A DNA stretch of 64,000 nucleotides from Paenibacillus sp. (GTDB lineage: Bacteria > Bacillota > Bacilli > Paenibacillales > Paenibacillaceae), in NCBI GenBank assembly GCA_023512345.1, contig JAILZT010000006.1:124001-188000 (forward strand), given 5' to 3'. The translations under genes and the position numbers were made by a program. Shown piece after piece: positions 42,293-51,485 of this stretch. Each line of letters opens with the position of its first letter. Position 1 is the first letter of the stretch. Below the pieces are notes generated by a model that had not been told where the DNA came from, did no database searches, and saw only the letters and a program-made list of their open reading frames with translations.

Positions 42293-42402
42293 TATGGACG
42301 ATTTAGGGCGTTTTTGCGGATGATTTATGAATCATTTCCGATGTTTTTGTGGATCAATTGTGGATTACCTGTGGACTAGCTGTGGATGATTTGTGGAGTA
42401 CT
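42293..42402 (+). repeat. Ten-unit 11-bp tandem array with DnaA-box-like units
   Basis: Ten consecutive 11-mers in perfect phase, best described by TGTGGATnAnn. The last five (42348-42402) all begin TGTGGA, three of them being one base from TGTGGATAA, the complement of the DnaA box TTATCCACA. The first five are more degenerate (for example TATGGACGATT, TGCGGATGATT). It ends about 40 bp before the nrd promoter. Confidence 0.65.
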
Positions 42403-42443
42403 TACAGGGAACCCACTACTGGCGCGGGTTTACTAAAAATATG

Positions 42444-42472
42444 TTTACAAACACAACATCTTGGGTTATTTT
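42444..42472 (+). promoter_or_regulatory. Promoter of the nrd operon
   Basis: TTTACA (42444-42449), 17-base spacer, TATTTT (42467-42472); start expected near 42479. NrdR box 1 lies in the spacer and box 2 just past the start. A second possible -35 (TTGACC, 42509) lacks a good -10. Confidence 0.5.
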
Positions 42473-42497
42473 TATTAACGACAACAAAATATAGTAG
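42451..42497 (+). promoter_or_regulatory. Two NrdR boxes
   Basis: Cores CAACATCTTG (42454-42463) and CAAAATATAG (42485-42494) fit the NrdR core CwAtATaTwG at 8 and 9 of 10 positions. Their starts are 31 bp apart, the usual three-turn spacing of NrdR box pairs. Confidence 0.6.
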
Positions 42498-42571
42498 AGA
42501 CAGGCGCTTTGACCCTTTGTAGTCAGATAAGAAAATTATAAGTTTTACCGCTTATTTTTGGTCTTATATGT

Positions 42572-42790
42572 TCTTCCATCGGGCTCAAGCTTAATAGGGA
42601 AGTGCGGTGAGATTCCGCTGCGGTCCCGCCACTGTTAACCGAACGTTCGCGGCTTGTACAAGCTAAGCGATCTTATCTCCCATTATAAGCCACTGAGGGC
42701 GACAAATTGTCCTTCGGGAAGGCGTTAGGAGAGAAATCGGAAGCCAGGAGACCTGCCTGTCTCGAGAGACACCATCTATTACAACCCTGC
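42572..42790 (+). ncRNA. Cobalamin riboswitch
   Basis: Classic B12 leader: AATAGGGAAGTGCGGTGAGA region, then CCGCTGCGGTCCCGCCACTGT (split 42615-42635) and the B12-box-side sequence GGAAGCCAGGAGACCTGCC near 42739. It precedes genes for B12-independent ribonucleotide reductases, so B12 would switch them off. Confidence 0.9.
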
Positions 42791-42874
42791 GATGAACAGG
42801 GAAGGTGTCCGCATGCGGCTACATAGAAGATGAACGGTAACTATCCTAAGAGGATGCTTACGTTACGCATACGG

Positions 42875-42909
42875 GCATTTTCTGCCATCCGGCAGGAGAT
42901 GCTTTTTTT
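42875..42909 (+). terminator. Riboswitch expression-platform terminator
   Basis: GCAT-ttt-CTGCC-atcc-GGCAG-gag-ATGC stem (42875-42902) followed by seven T. It lies inside the longer open frame that starts at 42830, which shows that frame's start is not used. Confidence 0.75.
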
Positions 42910-42931
42910 ATATCGAGAGGAGAACGGTACA

Positions 42932-44917
42932 ATGACGTTGCTGGATAAGCGGTACAACGCTGTGCATGAGACTAAGGAAATTCTACTGGAGGAAGTAGTC
43001 AGTCTGGGTCGGGATATTATCGACAGCCTGGATCTGGATCTGCTGCGGGAGAATGCTAATTTGAACGGGGAGAGCTTCTCCGGTAAAATGAGCAAGTTCG
43101 GCAGTGAATACTCCAAGTGGTACGCCCGCAACTTCACCATGCCTCCACAGCTGGTACAGGCTATTGAAGAAAACGTAGTATATGTCCATGACCTGGATCA
43201 ATATGCTATCGGGACAACCAATTGTATATTTATTCCGTTTGAAAGACTTCTGCGCGAAGGCTTCAATACCGGCAACGGCAGCGTCCGTCCTCCGAATTCC
43301 ATTATGACGGCTATGTCTCTTGTAGCGATTATTTTTCAATCCCAACAAAATGCCCAGTACGGCGGAGTATCCGCTAACAAAATAGATTATGATCTGGCTC
43401 CTTATGTAACCAAATCCTTCGCGAAGCTATTCCGCAAGGGGCTCGGCTACTTCGAAGAAGGACAAGCTGGTGAGCATCTCGGAGAAATTACGATGAGCCG
43501 GACCGATCTTGCTGAACTGTATCCAAGAGCATTCCGCTATGCGTTGAAGGAAACGGAGAGTGAAACGCTCCAGGCTGCGGAAAGCATGATACATAACCTG
43601 AATACGATGTCGAGCCGCTCCGGTGGGCAGATTCCTTTTACCAGCATTAACTACGGAACCTGTACTTCTCCTGAAGGCCAGCTCGTCATCAGCTCATTAT
43701 TGACGGCTACAATGAACGGTCTCGGCAGCGGTGAAACACCAGTGTTCCCGATTCAAATTTTTAAATGCAAGCAGGGTGTGAACCAGCAGCAAGGCGAGCC
43801 TAACTATGATCTGTTCTTAAAAGCTGCTGAATGCTCGGCCCGCAGATTGTATCCTAACTTCGCGAATCTGGATGCTCCACTCAATATGCAGTATTATGAT
43901 CCGACGGATCCGGATACAGAGTTTGCTACAATGGGCTGCCGTACCCGTGTGCTGGGTGACCGCTTCGGTCGGGATCACTGCTCCGGCAAAGGAAACCTAT
44001 CCTTTAATACCTTGAATTTGGTTCGCCTAGGTTTGGAATATGGTACAGCCACTGGCCGCCGAACAGCAGCCGATGAAGACGGCTTTTATGACGACCTCAA
44101 TCATTATATGGATATCGCTTTAGAGGGACTCCTGCACCGTTTCCGTATTCAATCCGCACAAAAGGCCAAAGCGTCCGACTTCATGATGCGTGAAGGGGTC
44201 TGGGAAGGCGGCGAACAGCTGAAACCCGAAGATGCTGTCGGTGAGCTTTTGAAGCATGGCAGCCTGTCATTAGGTTTTATTGGAATTGCTGAATGCATGA
44301 AAGCGATGTATGGCAAACACCATGGCGAGGATATGGAGGTTCATGCGAAAGCGCTGGCTATCGTGCGTCATATGCGTGAATATTGTGATCGGAAGAGTGA
44401 TGAGCTTAATCTCAATATCACCCTGTTCGCTACACCGGCAGAAGGCTTGTCAGGTAAATTCACCAAGATTGACCGTAAGAGTCTAGGAGCTATCCCGGGC
44501 ATCACTGATCGGGAATATTATACGAATTCTTTTCACATTCCTGTCTATCACAATCTGGGCGCTGCCCAAAAAATCAATCTGGAAGCTCCTTTCCACGAGC
44601 TCTGCAATGCAGGTGCGATCTCTTATGTCGAGTTGAACGGCAATGCCCGAAGCAACGCGTCCGCTTTTGTCAAAATCATTAAATACGCACTGGATCAACA
44701 AGTCAGCTATTTCAGTATTAACCACCCTATAGATCGCTGCTCAGGATGCGGATACGAAGGTGTAATTGGTACAAACTGCCCTTCTTGCAACACTCATGAG
44801 AGTGAAGTACACATCCGTCGCTTGCGCCGAGTAACCGGTTATTTAACCGGAGATTACCAGACCCGCTTCAATGCCGCCAAACAGGCTGAGGTACGGGATC
44901 GAGTTAAGCATCTATGA
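42932..44917 (+). CDS. nrdD: Anaerobic (class III) ribonucleoside-triphosphate reductase
   Basis: Oxygen-sensitive glycyl-radical enzyme reducing NTPs to dNTPs, 661 aa. C-terminal zinc site CSGCG ... CPSC near 602-618 and radical-loop RRVTGYLTGD near 633 (Gly in RVTGY). N-terminal ATP-cone is absent or reduced. Start at 42932 (MTLLDKRYN) has GAGGAGA eight bases upstream; the upstream frame crosses the riboswitch terminator. It overlaps nrdG by four bases (ATGA). Confidence 0.95.
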   Translation: MTLLDKRYNAVHETKEILLEEVVSLGRDIIDSLDLDLLRENANLNGESFSGKMSKFGSEYSKWYARNFTMPPQLVQAIEENVVYVHDLDQYAIGTTNCIFIPFERLLREGFNTGNGSVRPPNSIMTAMSLVAIIFQSQQNAQYGGVSANKIDYDLAPYVTKSFAKLFRKGLGYFEEGQAGEHLGEITMSRTDLAELYPRAFRYALKETESETLQAAESMIHNLNTMSSRSGGQIPFTSINYGTCTSPEGQLVISSLLTATMNGLGSGETPVFPIQIFKCKQGVNQQQGEPNYDLFLKAAECSARRLYPNFANLDAPLNMQYYDPTDPDTEFATMGCRTRVLGDRFGRDHCSGKGNLSFNTLNLVRLGLEYGTATGRRTAADEDGFYDDLNHYMDIALEGLLHRFRIQSAQKAKASDFMMREGVWEGGEQLKPEDAVGELLKHGSLSLGFIGIAECMKAMYGKHHGEDMEVHAKALAIVRHMREYCDRKSDELNLNITLFATPAEGLSGKFTKIDRKSLGAIPGITDREYYTNSFHIPVYHNLGAAQKINLEAPFHELCNAGAISYVELNGNARSNASAFVKIIKYALDQQVSYFSINHPIDRCSGCGYEGVIGTNCPSCNTHESEVHIRRLRRVTGYLTGDYQTRFNAAKQAEVRDRVKHL

Positions 44918-45429
44918 ACATATGCGGGTATTATCCGGAGTCCATTAATGAGGGAGAGGGCATGCGTGCCGTCATCTTCCTCAGTGGGTGCCGCCACCGC
45001 TGCCCGGGCTGCTTCAATCCCGAAACGTGGAATTTCAACTATGGAGATGTCTTCACCCCAGAACGTCAACGAGAAATCATTGGGGAGATTGCCGCAAATC
45101 CACTGCTTGACGGTTTGACGCTGGCGGGAGGCGACCCTTTCTTTTCAGCTGGTGAGGCAGCGGGGTTCATCCATGAACTTCGCATCACACTTCCAGGCTT
45201 TCCCGTTTGGATTTACAGCGGATATACGTATGAAGAAATTACAGCCGTTCCCGGATCACCAGAATATCAATTACTGCAACAGTGTCAGGTACTTATCGAC
45301 GGACGTTTTGTAGAAGAACTAAAAGATACCACTCTCCCCTTCCGAGGGAGTACAAATCAGCGAATTATCGACGTTGCTGCTAGTCTAACTGGCCCTAATG
45401 TTGTTTTTTGGCAGCCTTCTGCGCTTTAA
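44914..45429 (+). CDS. nrdG: Anaerobic RNR-activating protein (radical SAM)
   Basis: Creates the glycyl radical on NrdD using SAM, 171 aa. The radical-SAM cluster motif is CRHRCPGC (C-x3-C-x2-C) near residue 26, with GGDPFF near 73 for SAM binding. Start ATG overlaps the nrdD stop, coupling translation. About the usual length (150-175 aa). Confidence 0.95.
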   Translation: MNICGYYPESINEGEGMRAVIFLSGCRHRCPGCFNPETWNFNYGDVFTPERQREIIGEIAANPLLDGLTLAGGDPFFSAGEAAGFIHELRITLPGFPVWIYSGYTYEEITAVPGSPEYQLLQQCQVLIDGRFVEELKDTTLPFRGSTNQRIIDVAASLTGPNVVFWQPSAL

Positions 45430-45476
45430 TACATCAATTTTTGATATTGAAAATTCATTCTATTCTAGAAGGGAAG

Positions 45477-47819
45477 ATGACAACAATGCCCCAACTCGTA
45501 GTAAAACCGGATAACCGCCAACTGGCTTTTGATGAAATCCGCCTCTCCGTCTATGCCGATCGTATTTTGAAAGGTCTGGATCAGCTTAGCAAAGAGACAC
45601 TCCTGCGCGGTGTGCAATCTAAATTGCGCCGTGAACAAGTAAGTGGAGATGAAATCAGCAGCGCTTTTACGATGAGTGCTCTGGAGCTCGTAACCAAGGA
45701 AGAACCGGACTGGAAGTTTGCGGCGGCACGTTCTCTTCTAACCTCTCTATATAAAAAGGCTGCGGTCAACCGCCGCTACAAAGCATACCCGGAAGAGCCA
45801 TACGGTGAGCTGTACCCTCTGATCGTTGATCTGGTCAAAAAGGGGATTTACCGCGAGGAATTGTTAACCTTCTACACCAAAGAACAAATTATCGAGCTGG
45901 AAAGCTGCATTGATTATACGCGCGATCTCCTGTTTGATTATATCGGCCTGCTCACCCTGTCTGACCGTTATTTAGCTCATGATTTTGAAGGACGCGTCAT
46001 GGAGCTCCCTCAAGAACGTTATATGATCATTGCTATGTTTCTGATGCACCGTGAACCTGCCGAGAAGCGAATGGAGCTTGTGAAGGAAGCCTACTGGGCG
46101 ATGAGCAACATTTATATGACGGCTGCTACCCCAACCATGTCCAATGCTGGCAAAAAAGTTGCCGGACAGCTCTCCAGCTGCTTCATCGACACCGTGGACG
46201 ACTCACTAGAGGGTATTTTTGACTCCAATACAGATGTTGCTCGTTTAAGTAAAATGGGCGGCGGTATCGGCGTGTATCTAGGTAAAGTACGGGCTCGCGG
46301 TTCCGACATCCGTGGTCATAAAAATACAAGCTCCGGCGTAATCCCATGGATTCGCCAGTTGAACAATACCGCAGTCAGTGTAGACCAGCTTGGAACACGT
46401 AAAGGTGCTATTGCGGTCTATCTGGACGTATTTCATAAGGATATTCTGGCCTTCCTTGACCTCAAATTGAACAACGGTGATGAGCGTATGCGTGCGCATG
46501 ATGTATTCCACGGCGTATGTCTGCCTGACCTGTTCATGGAAGCGGTAGAATCACGGGGTCACTGGAATCTGTTCTGTCCGCATGAAATCAAAAAGGTCAT
46601 GGGCTGGAAGGACGCAAATGGCCGACCGCTAGGACTTGAGGACTTTTACGATGAAGAGCTTGGACAAGGCGCCTTCCGTGAAAAATATGCCGAGGCAACT
46701 GCTAATCTGGAGCTGTCACGCATCACAGTCCCTGCCATTGATATCATGAAGCGGATTATGAAATCCCAGTTGGAGACCGGCACACCGTACATGTTCTACC
46801 GTGATACTGTTAACCGTTCCAATCCTAACCGTCATCAGGGAATGGTGTTCTCCTCCAACCTGTGTACAGAAATTATGCAGAATCAATCCGCTACCGTTGT
46901 CGAAACAGAAGAACTTGTGACAAAAGACGGACAGACCCGGATCGTCATTTCCAAGATCCCTGGTGATTTCGTAGTCTGCAATCTGAACTCCATTCATCTG
47001 GCACGCGCAATTCCAGCAGGTGTTCTAGAGCGTCTTGTACCGATTCAGGTTCGTATGCTCGATAATGTAATCGACATTAACAATATAGAAGTATTGCAAG
47101 CACAGTATACCAATAGCCAATACCGCGCTGTCGGGCTCGGTACATTCGGTCTGCACCATTTATTGGCGTTGAAGGGTATCCGCTGGGAGTCCGAGGAAGC
47201 CATTGAATTCAACAACCACCTGTATGAGCACATCAACTATCTGCTTGTACGTTCAAGTATGGAGTTGGCCCGTGAAAAAGGACGTTATCCGAAATTCGCC
47301 GGATCCGATTGGGAAACGGGTGCTTACTTCACTTCGCGTGGCTACCTGAGCGGCGAGCAACAAGGCAAGTATGTATCTACGGAGCAATGGCGTCAGCTGC
47401 AACAGGAAGTGGCTGAGGACGGCGTTCGTAACGCTTGGATGTTCGCCATCGCACCGAACGGTTCCACTTCGATTATTGCAGGCTCTACGGCAAGTATCGA
47501 TCCACTATACGAGCTGCTCTCATACGAGGAAAAGACTACTTATAAGATCGCTAACCCTGCACCGGATCTGTCCGAGAAGACCATTTGGTATTACAAAACA
47601 GCCTTTACGATTGACCAGAACTGGTCTATCCGTATGGCATCCGCTCGCCAGCGTCACGTGGATCAAGGCCAAAGCTTCAACCTGTACGTGCAGCCAGACA
47701 TTAAGGCCACCGATTTCCTGGAGTTGCATCTTAACGCCTGGAAGGGCGGATTGAAGTCAACTTATTATGTGCGGAGCCGGGCGCTTACGATCGAAGAGTG
47801 TGAGTCTTGCGCTAGCTAA
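45477..47819 (+). CDS. nrdA: Class I ribonucleoside-diphosphate reductase alpha subunit
   Basis: Aerobic RNR catalytic subunit, 780 aa. N-terminal ATP-cone-like region (about 8-90), active-site NLCTE at 461-465 (Asn/Cys/Glu), the redox Cys pair in QLSSCF near 236 and VVCNLNS near 507, radical-transfer tyrosines in STYYVRSRAL near the end, and the C-terminal CxxC (CESC). Two ATG codons, 45477 and 45486, flank a moderate SD (GAAGGGAAG); the first is used. It follows nrdG by 47 bp. No nrdI gene is present, arguing against class Ib. Confidence 0.93.
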   Translation: MTTMPQLVVKPDNRQLAFDEIRLSVYADRILKGLDQLSKETLLRGVQSKLRREQVSGDEISSAFTMSALELVTKEEPDWKFAAARSLLTSLYKKAAVNRRYKAYPEEPYGELYPLIVDLVKKGIYREELLTFYTKEQIIELESCIDYTRDLLFDYIGLLTLSDRYLAHDFEGRVMELPQERYMIIAMFLMHREPAEKRMELVKEAYWAMSNIYMTAATPTMSNAGKKVAGQLSSCFIDTVDDSLEGIFDSNTDVARLSKMGGGIGVYLGKVRARGSDIRGHKNTSSGVIPWIRQLNNTAVSVDQLGTRKGAIAVYLDVFHKDILAFLDLKLNNGDERMRAHDVFHGVCLPDLFMEAVESRGHWNLFCPHEIKKVMGWKDANGRPLGLEDFYDEELGQGAFREKYAEATANLELSRITVPAIDIMKRIMKSQLETGTPYMFYRDTVNRSNPNRHQGMVFSSNLCTEIMQNQSATVVETEELVTKDGQTRIVISKIPGDFVVCNLNSIHLARAIPAGVLERLVPIQVRMLDNVIDINNIEVLQAQYTNSQYRAVGLGTFGLHHLLALKGIRWESEEAIEFNNHLYEHINYLLVRSSMELAREKGRYPKFAGSDWETGAYFTSRGYLSGEQQGKYVSTEQWRQLQQEVAEDGVRNAWMFAIAPNGSTSIIAGSTASIDPLYELLSYEEKTTYKIANPAPDLSEKTIWYYKTAFTIDQNWSIRMASARQRHVDQGQSFNLYVQPDIKATDFLELHLNAWKGGLKSTYYVRSRALTIEECESCAS

Positions 47820-47856
47820 ATTCTTAACATCTTTAACAGAAATATGGTGCGTTGCC

Positions 47857-47991
47857 GTAACTACGAGGAATGTTTGGACTTCCGGTCGCTGTTGTCTCCA
47901 GATTTTTTGATTTATACCGCTTCTAGCGGATAAAATCCGGAGACAAAGGCGAACGCTACGCTCCTACAGTTCCAAACTTCCTCTTCGTTAC
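47857..47991. repeat. Structured dispersed repeat, copy 2 (135 bp), inside the nrd locus
   Basis: Inverted repeat ends GTAACtAcGAGGAA and TTCCTCtTcGTTAC, then a stem TGTCTCCAGATTTT (47892-47905) / AAAATCCGGAGACA (47932-47945) with inner CCGC/GCGG. Same family as 26222-26395, reversed. It lies between nrdA and nrdB. Confidence 0.7.
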
Positions 47992-48060
47992 TTAGACACC
48001 ATTTCCCTATTTAAAGATACCAGAAGATTAGCTTCGCAAAATAAGGAGGAGAAATAATAA

Positions 48061-49092
48061 ATGTTACTTCAAAAGATTTTTAATACAGAAGCGCCGAACC
48101 AATCCACACGCATCATCGACGGGGAATGCTCGGGGATTCTGAACTGGAACGATATACGCATGCCGCATATGTATAAACTGTACAAGGTACTGCTGCTCAA
48201 TCACTGGATCGCCGATGAAATTCCGATGTCGAAGGATGCTCAGCAATTTCAGACATTGGATGAAGAGGAACGGCGTGTGTTCAAGATCAACATTTCGCTG
48301 CTGGCGGTGCTGGATTCGATGCAGACGATGTTCGTGGGCGATGTGAAGCGATATTTTACTGATTCTTCTCTGGAGGCCATTTCTGCGATTATCGGACAAC
48401 AGGAGGTTGTGCATAACCAGTCTTATTCGTATGTCCTGTCCTCGATTGTATCGGATAGTGAGCAGAAGGAGATTTTTGAATATTGGAAAAAGGATCCGGT
48501 ACTCCTGGAGCGCAACCAATTCATCTCGGAGATCTATCAAGAATTCCGCGATAATCCTACAAAACAAACTTTCTTCCACGCACTGGTAGCCGATTTAATT
48601 CTTGAGGGGATTTTCTTTTACAGTACCTTTGCCTTCTTCTACAATCTGGCCCGTGACCAGAAAATGATGGCAACCAGCCAGATGATCTCCTACATTCAAC
48701 GTGATGAGAACCAGCACTGCTACTTTTTTGCGGAAGTATTCAAACAATTGCTGGCTGATTTCCCGGAACTGAACACCAAAGAAAACATGGATTATGTGTA
48801 CCGCACCATCGACCGCGCAGTGGAGCTGGAGACTAATTGGGCGCATTACACCCTCACTAATGTACGGGGAATCGATCTGAATGAGCTCGGCGATTATATC
48901 AAATATACTGCGAACAAACGCCTGACTCTGATGGGCATGGAAAAAGCCTACCAAGGTGTGGATGTAAACTGCATGCCGTGGATCAAACCTTTCTCGGACG
49001 ATGCACTCAACGCGACTAAAACTGATTTCTTTGAAGCCAAGTCTCGTAACTACGGCAAGGTAGGCGATGATAACGGGTTCGACGATTTGTAG
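48061..49092 (+). CDS. nrdB: Class I ribonucleoside-diphosphate reductase beta subunit
   Basis: Ferritin-like radical-generating subunit, 343 aa. Metal ligands: Asp in LLAVLDSMQT near 85, Glu and His in QQEVVHNQSYSYV near 116 with the radical Tyr four residues after the His, Glu in LILEGIFFY near 182, and Glu/His in RDENQHCYFF near 217. GGAGGAG SD. A 241-bp gap with a dispersed repeat separates it from nrdA, so either the operon is read through or nrdB is also transcribed on its own. Confidence 0.93.
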   Translation: MLLQKIFNTEAPNQSTRIIDGECSGILNWNDIRMPHMYKLYKVLLLNHWIADEIPMSKDAQQFQTLDEEERRVFKINISLLAVLDSMQTMFVGDVKRYFTDSSLEAISAIIGQQEVVHNQSYSYVLSSIVSDSEQKEIFEYWKKDPVLLERNQFISEIYQEFRDNPTKQTFFHALVADLILEGIFFYSTFAFFYNLARDQKMMATSQMISYIQRDENQHCYFFAEVFKQLLADFPELNTKENMDYVYRTIDRAVELETNWAHYTLTNVRGIDLNELGDYIKYTANKRLTLMGMEKAYQGVDVNCMPWIKPFSDDALNATKTDFFEAKSRNYGKVGDDNGFDDL

Positions 49093-49123
49093 TAACTCCA
49101 AACATGTTCACATCACTTCTAAA

Positions 49124-49170
49124 AAAGCCCCTTCTTACCTGAAATCAGACAGAAGGGGCTTTCAACTTTT
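49124..49170 (+). terminator. Terminator after nrdB
   Basis: Perfect stem AAAGCCCCTTCT (49124-49135) / AGAAGGGGCTTT (49151-49162) with a downstream T-rich stretch. Confidence 0.8.
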
Positions 49171-49208
49171 CACTTTAGCAACCTATGGGGGTTATTAAAC
49201 CCTAGCTT

Positions 49209-49751
49209 TTATCGCAAAGCTCTATGCTTTATTTCCTCGGTCAGCTCTTCTAGCGCAGCATCCAACCGCAGCTTAAGTTCATCAACGAGCTCTACCTCTC
49301 CAAGATCATTTCGAACAGCCTGAGAATCGACTGCATACACACCGCCCAAAATATATCGAGCGCCCAATACAGACAAAACAGGCTTCAACGCATAATCAAT
49401 TGAAAGTAGATGCGCAAGACTACCGCCCATGAAGAGTGGGAGTACGATTTTGCCGGCCAATCCCTTTTGAGGAACGAGATCGAGAAAAGTCTTAAGTACA
49501 CCTGTATAGGATGCCTTATAAACGGGACTTACTACAATAACCGCATCTGCTTCAGCCAACACGCCGTTAGCTTTCACAATGTGCTCACTCTCGAACTTGG
49601 TATGGATCAAATCCTCAGCAGGCAGCTCCGCCACATTAATCCGAGCAACCTCAAAACCACTGTTGCTCAAACTCGCCTCTGCGTACTCAATGACTGTGTT
49701 AATCCGGGATACCAAAGATGGTGTTCCGTTTATGACTACAATTTTGGCCAC
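49209..49751 (-). CDS. NADPH-dependent FMN reductase family protein (SsuE-like)
   Basis: Flavodoxin-fold FMN reductase, 180 aa. Starts at GTG 49751 (AKIVVINGTPS) with GAGGTGG five bases upstream; the open frame to 49832 is less likely. FMN-binding NGTPSLVSRINT near residue 8, VVSPVYKASYTGVLKTFLDLV near 72-92 and GSLAHLLSIDYALKPVL near 109 are typical of SsuE/MsuE. It would supply reduced FMN to a monooxygenase; no ssu or other sulfonate genes are adjacent. Confidence 0.82.
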   Translation of the reverse strand: MAKIVVINGTPSLVSRINTVIEYAEASLSNSGFEVARINVAELPAEDLIHTKFESEHIVKANGVLAEADAVIVVSPVYKASYTGVLKTFLDLVPQKGLAGKIVLPLFMGGSLAHLLSIDYALKPVLSVLGARYILGGVYAVDSQAVRNDLGEVELVDELKLRLDAALEELTEEIKHRALR

Positions 49752-49857
49752 TGCTTCCACCTCTTCTATTGTTTTATGGGCTTTACCGTTAATTCCGACA
49801 AGAATACTACAGATTAGTAATGATCGTAACAAAGGACACCCTGGTTGTCAAACTCCC

Positions 49858-49886
49858 TTGCACTTGCTAATTTCCTGCGATATACT
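49858..49886 (+). promoter_or_regulatory. SigA-type promoter of the T-box-serS transcript
   Basis: TTGCAC (49858-49863), 17-base spacer, TATACT (49881-49886). Confidence 0.65.
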
Positions 49887-49892
49887 AAACGG

Positions 49893-50104
49893 CAATACTA
49901 CATCCCAATCAGGCCAGTGATCGGCATCCAACCGTGAGGCGTCTGCGACCGGAGCATTGTATAGTGCTCTCTAAGTTTACCGGGATTCGCCCGTTAACGC
50001 GATAACCAAAGAGGTTCGGATTTCCTGTAAGAAGGGGATTCGTTCAACCTGGGTGGCACCGCGAGCTAACGCTCCTCGTCCCATGGATGAGGGCGTTTTT
50101 TGTA
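49893..50104 (+). ncRNA. T-box leader (serine type by gene)
   Basis: Conserved T-box sequence TGGGTGGCACCGCG (50050-50063) followed by a terminator stem AACGCTCCTC / GAGGGCGTT and TTTTTT (50068-50102). Uncharged tRNA binding would favour the antiterminator and expression. The specifier codon was not identified with confidence. Confidence 0.85.
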
Positions 50105-50177
50105 TTTTTTTAGAGAAACGGGCGGTTCCAAATGGACCTCGCAGCGGTTTCATCTTGAGACAAAAGGGGCGAACGGT

Positions 50178-51470
50178 ATGCTGGACATGAACTGGATTAG
50201 GGAAAACACGGAACGGGTTAGAAAGACTGCGGAGTGGAAAAGAATTGAGCTGCCATTGGATGATTTACTGGAATGGGATACCAAACGGCGGGCTTTACGG
50301 CAGAACACTGAGGCCCAGCGGGCACATCGGAATGAGCTAACAAAAGAAGTAGAGCGCTTTATGCGTCAGGGGGATCATCCAGCCGCTGAAACTGTGAAGC
50401 AGCAGGTACGGGAAATTAACGACAGTCTAACTGTGCTTGACACGGAGCTTGCTGAAGCGGAACGGCACTGACGGGAGCTGCTTCTCCTTGTACCTAATCC
50501 GGTATCGGCCGATACGCCTATTGGACGGGATGACAGCAACAATGTGGAGCTTCGCCGGGTCGGTGAACTGCCTGATTTTTCATTTAAGGCTCGTGATCAT
50601 GTGGAACTTGGTGAAATGCATGATATTCTCGATATTCCACGTGGTGTCAAAGCAGGCGGCCCCCGCAGCTATGTCCTCAAGGGAGCAGGTCTCTATCTGC
50701 ATCTTGCGGTCCAAAGGCTTGCACTTGACGTGCTGACTGCACGCGGATTTACAGTGATGGATGTTCCGGTAATTGTTAGGCCGGAGGCGCTGGAGCGTAC
50801 AGGCTTTTTCCCAACAGGGATAGATCAGACCTATGAGCTGAATGGCGAAAATCGTTGGCTGGCGGGTACTTCCGAGGTATCGTTGGTTTCACTTTATAGC
50901 GATGAGATCGTAGAGATGGCTTCGCCTCTCCGCTTAGCTGGAATGTCGGCCTGCTTCCGCCGTGAGGTAGGATCAGCGGGTCGCGATGTACGGGGATTAT
51001 ATCGTGTGCATCAGTTCTCAAAGATTGAACAGGTGGTAATATGCGAGAATGATGCGGACACCTCAGAAAATATATTGCAGGAAATCACAGCAAATGCGGA
51101 GTATATTTTGGAGCTGCTGGAGTTGCCCTATCGTGTGATGGCGGTCTGTACTGGAGATATGTCGCAGAAAACCCATAAGCAATACGACATAGAGACATGG
51201 ATGCCTAGCCGGGGTGCTTTTGGGGAGACTCATTCGGCATCGAACCTGCTGGATTTTCAGGCCAGACGTTCCAATATCCGCTATACCGGTCCTGATGGGC
51301 GGTTGAAATATTGCCATACGCTGAATAATACAGCGGTTGCCACGCCAAGAATTCTTATCCCACTACTGGAGAATCATCAGCTTGAGGACGGTTCGATTTA
51401 TATCCCCCATGCATTGCGAAAATATATGGACGGCAAGGACAAACTGGAGCTTCCAGTGGGACGGTTATAG
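50178..51470 (+). pseudogene. serS: Seryl-tRNA synthetase interrupted by an in-frame TGA
   Basis: Aminoacyl-tRNA synthetase charging tRNA-Ser, 430 codons. The N-terminal tRNA-binding arm (about 1-97, LDMNWIRENTERVRKTAEW to AEAERH) is separated from the class II core by a single TGA at 50469-50471, after which reading continues in the same frame with RELLLLVPNPVSADTP. The core is intact: motif 2 FRREVGSAGRDVRGLYR and motif 3-side ILENHQ-like LLENHQLEDGSIYIPHALR, though motif 3 reads NTAVATPR in place of the usual GSGLAVGR. A divergent second SerRS is suggested. Either a nonsense mutation, a sequencing error, or stop read-through (TGA-C is a leaky context). Confidence 0.8.
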
Positions 51471-51485
51471 CTTTCCCATGCTGCA

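Noticed and set aside
42830..42931. Upstream start of nrdD at 42830
   Set aside because: That stretch contains the riboswitch terminator; the SD-supported ATG is at 42932.
50544..51470. Second half of serS as an independent gene with a GTG start
   Set aside because: No SD, same frame as the first part, and the class II core alone would lack the tRNA-binding arm.
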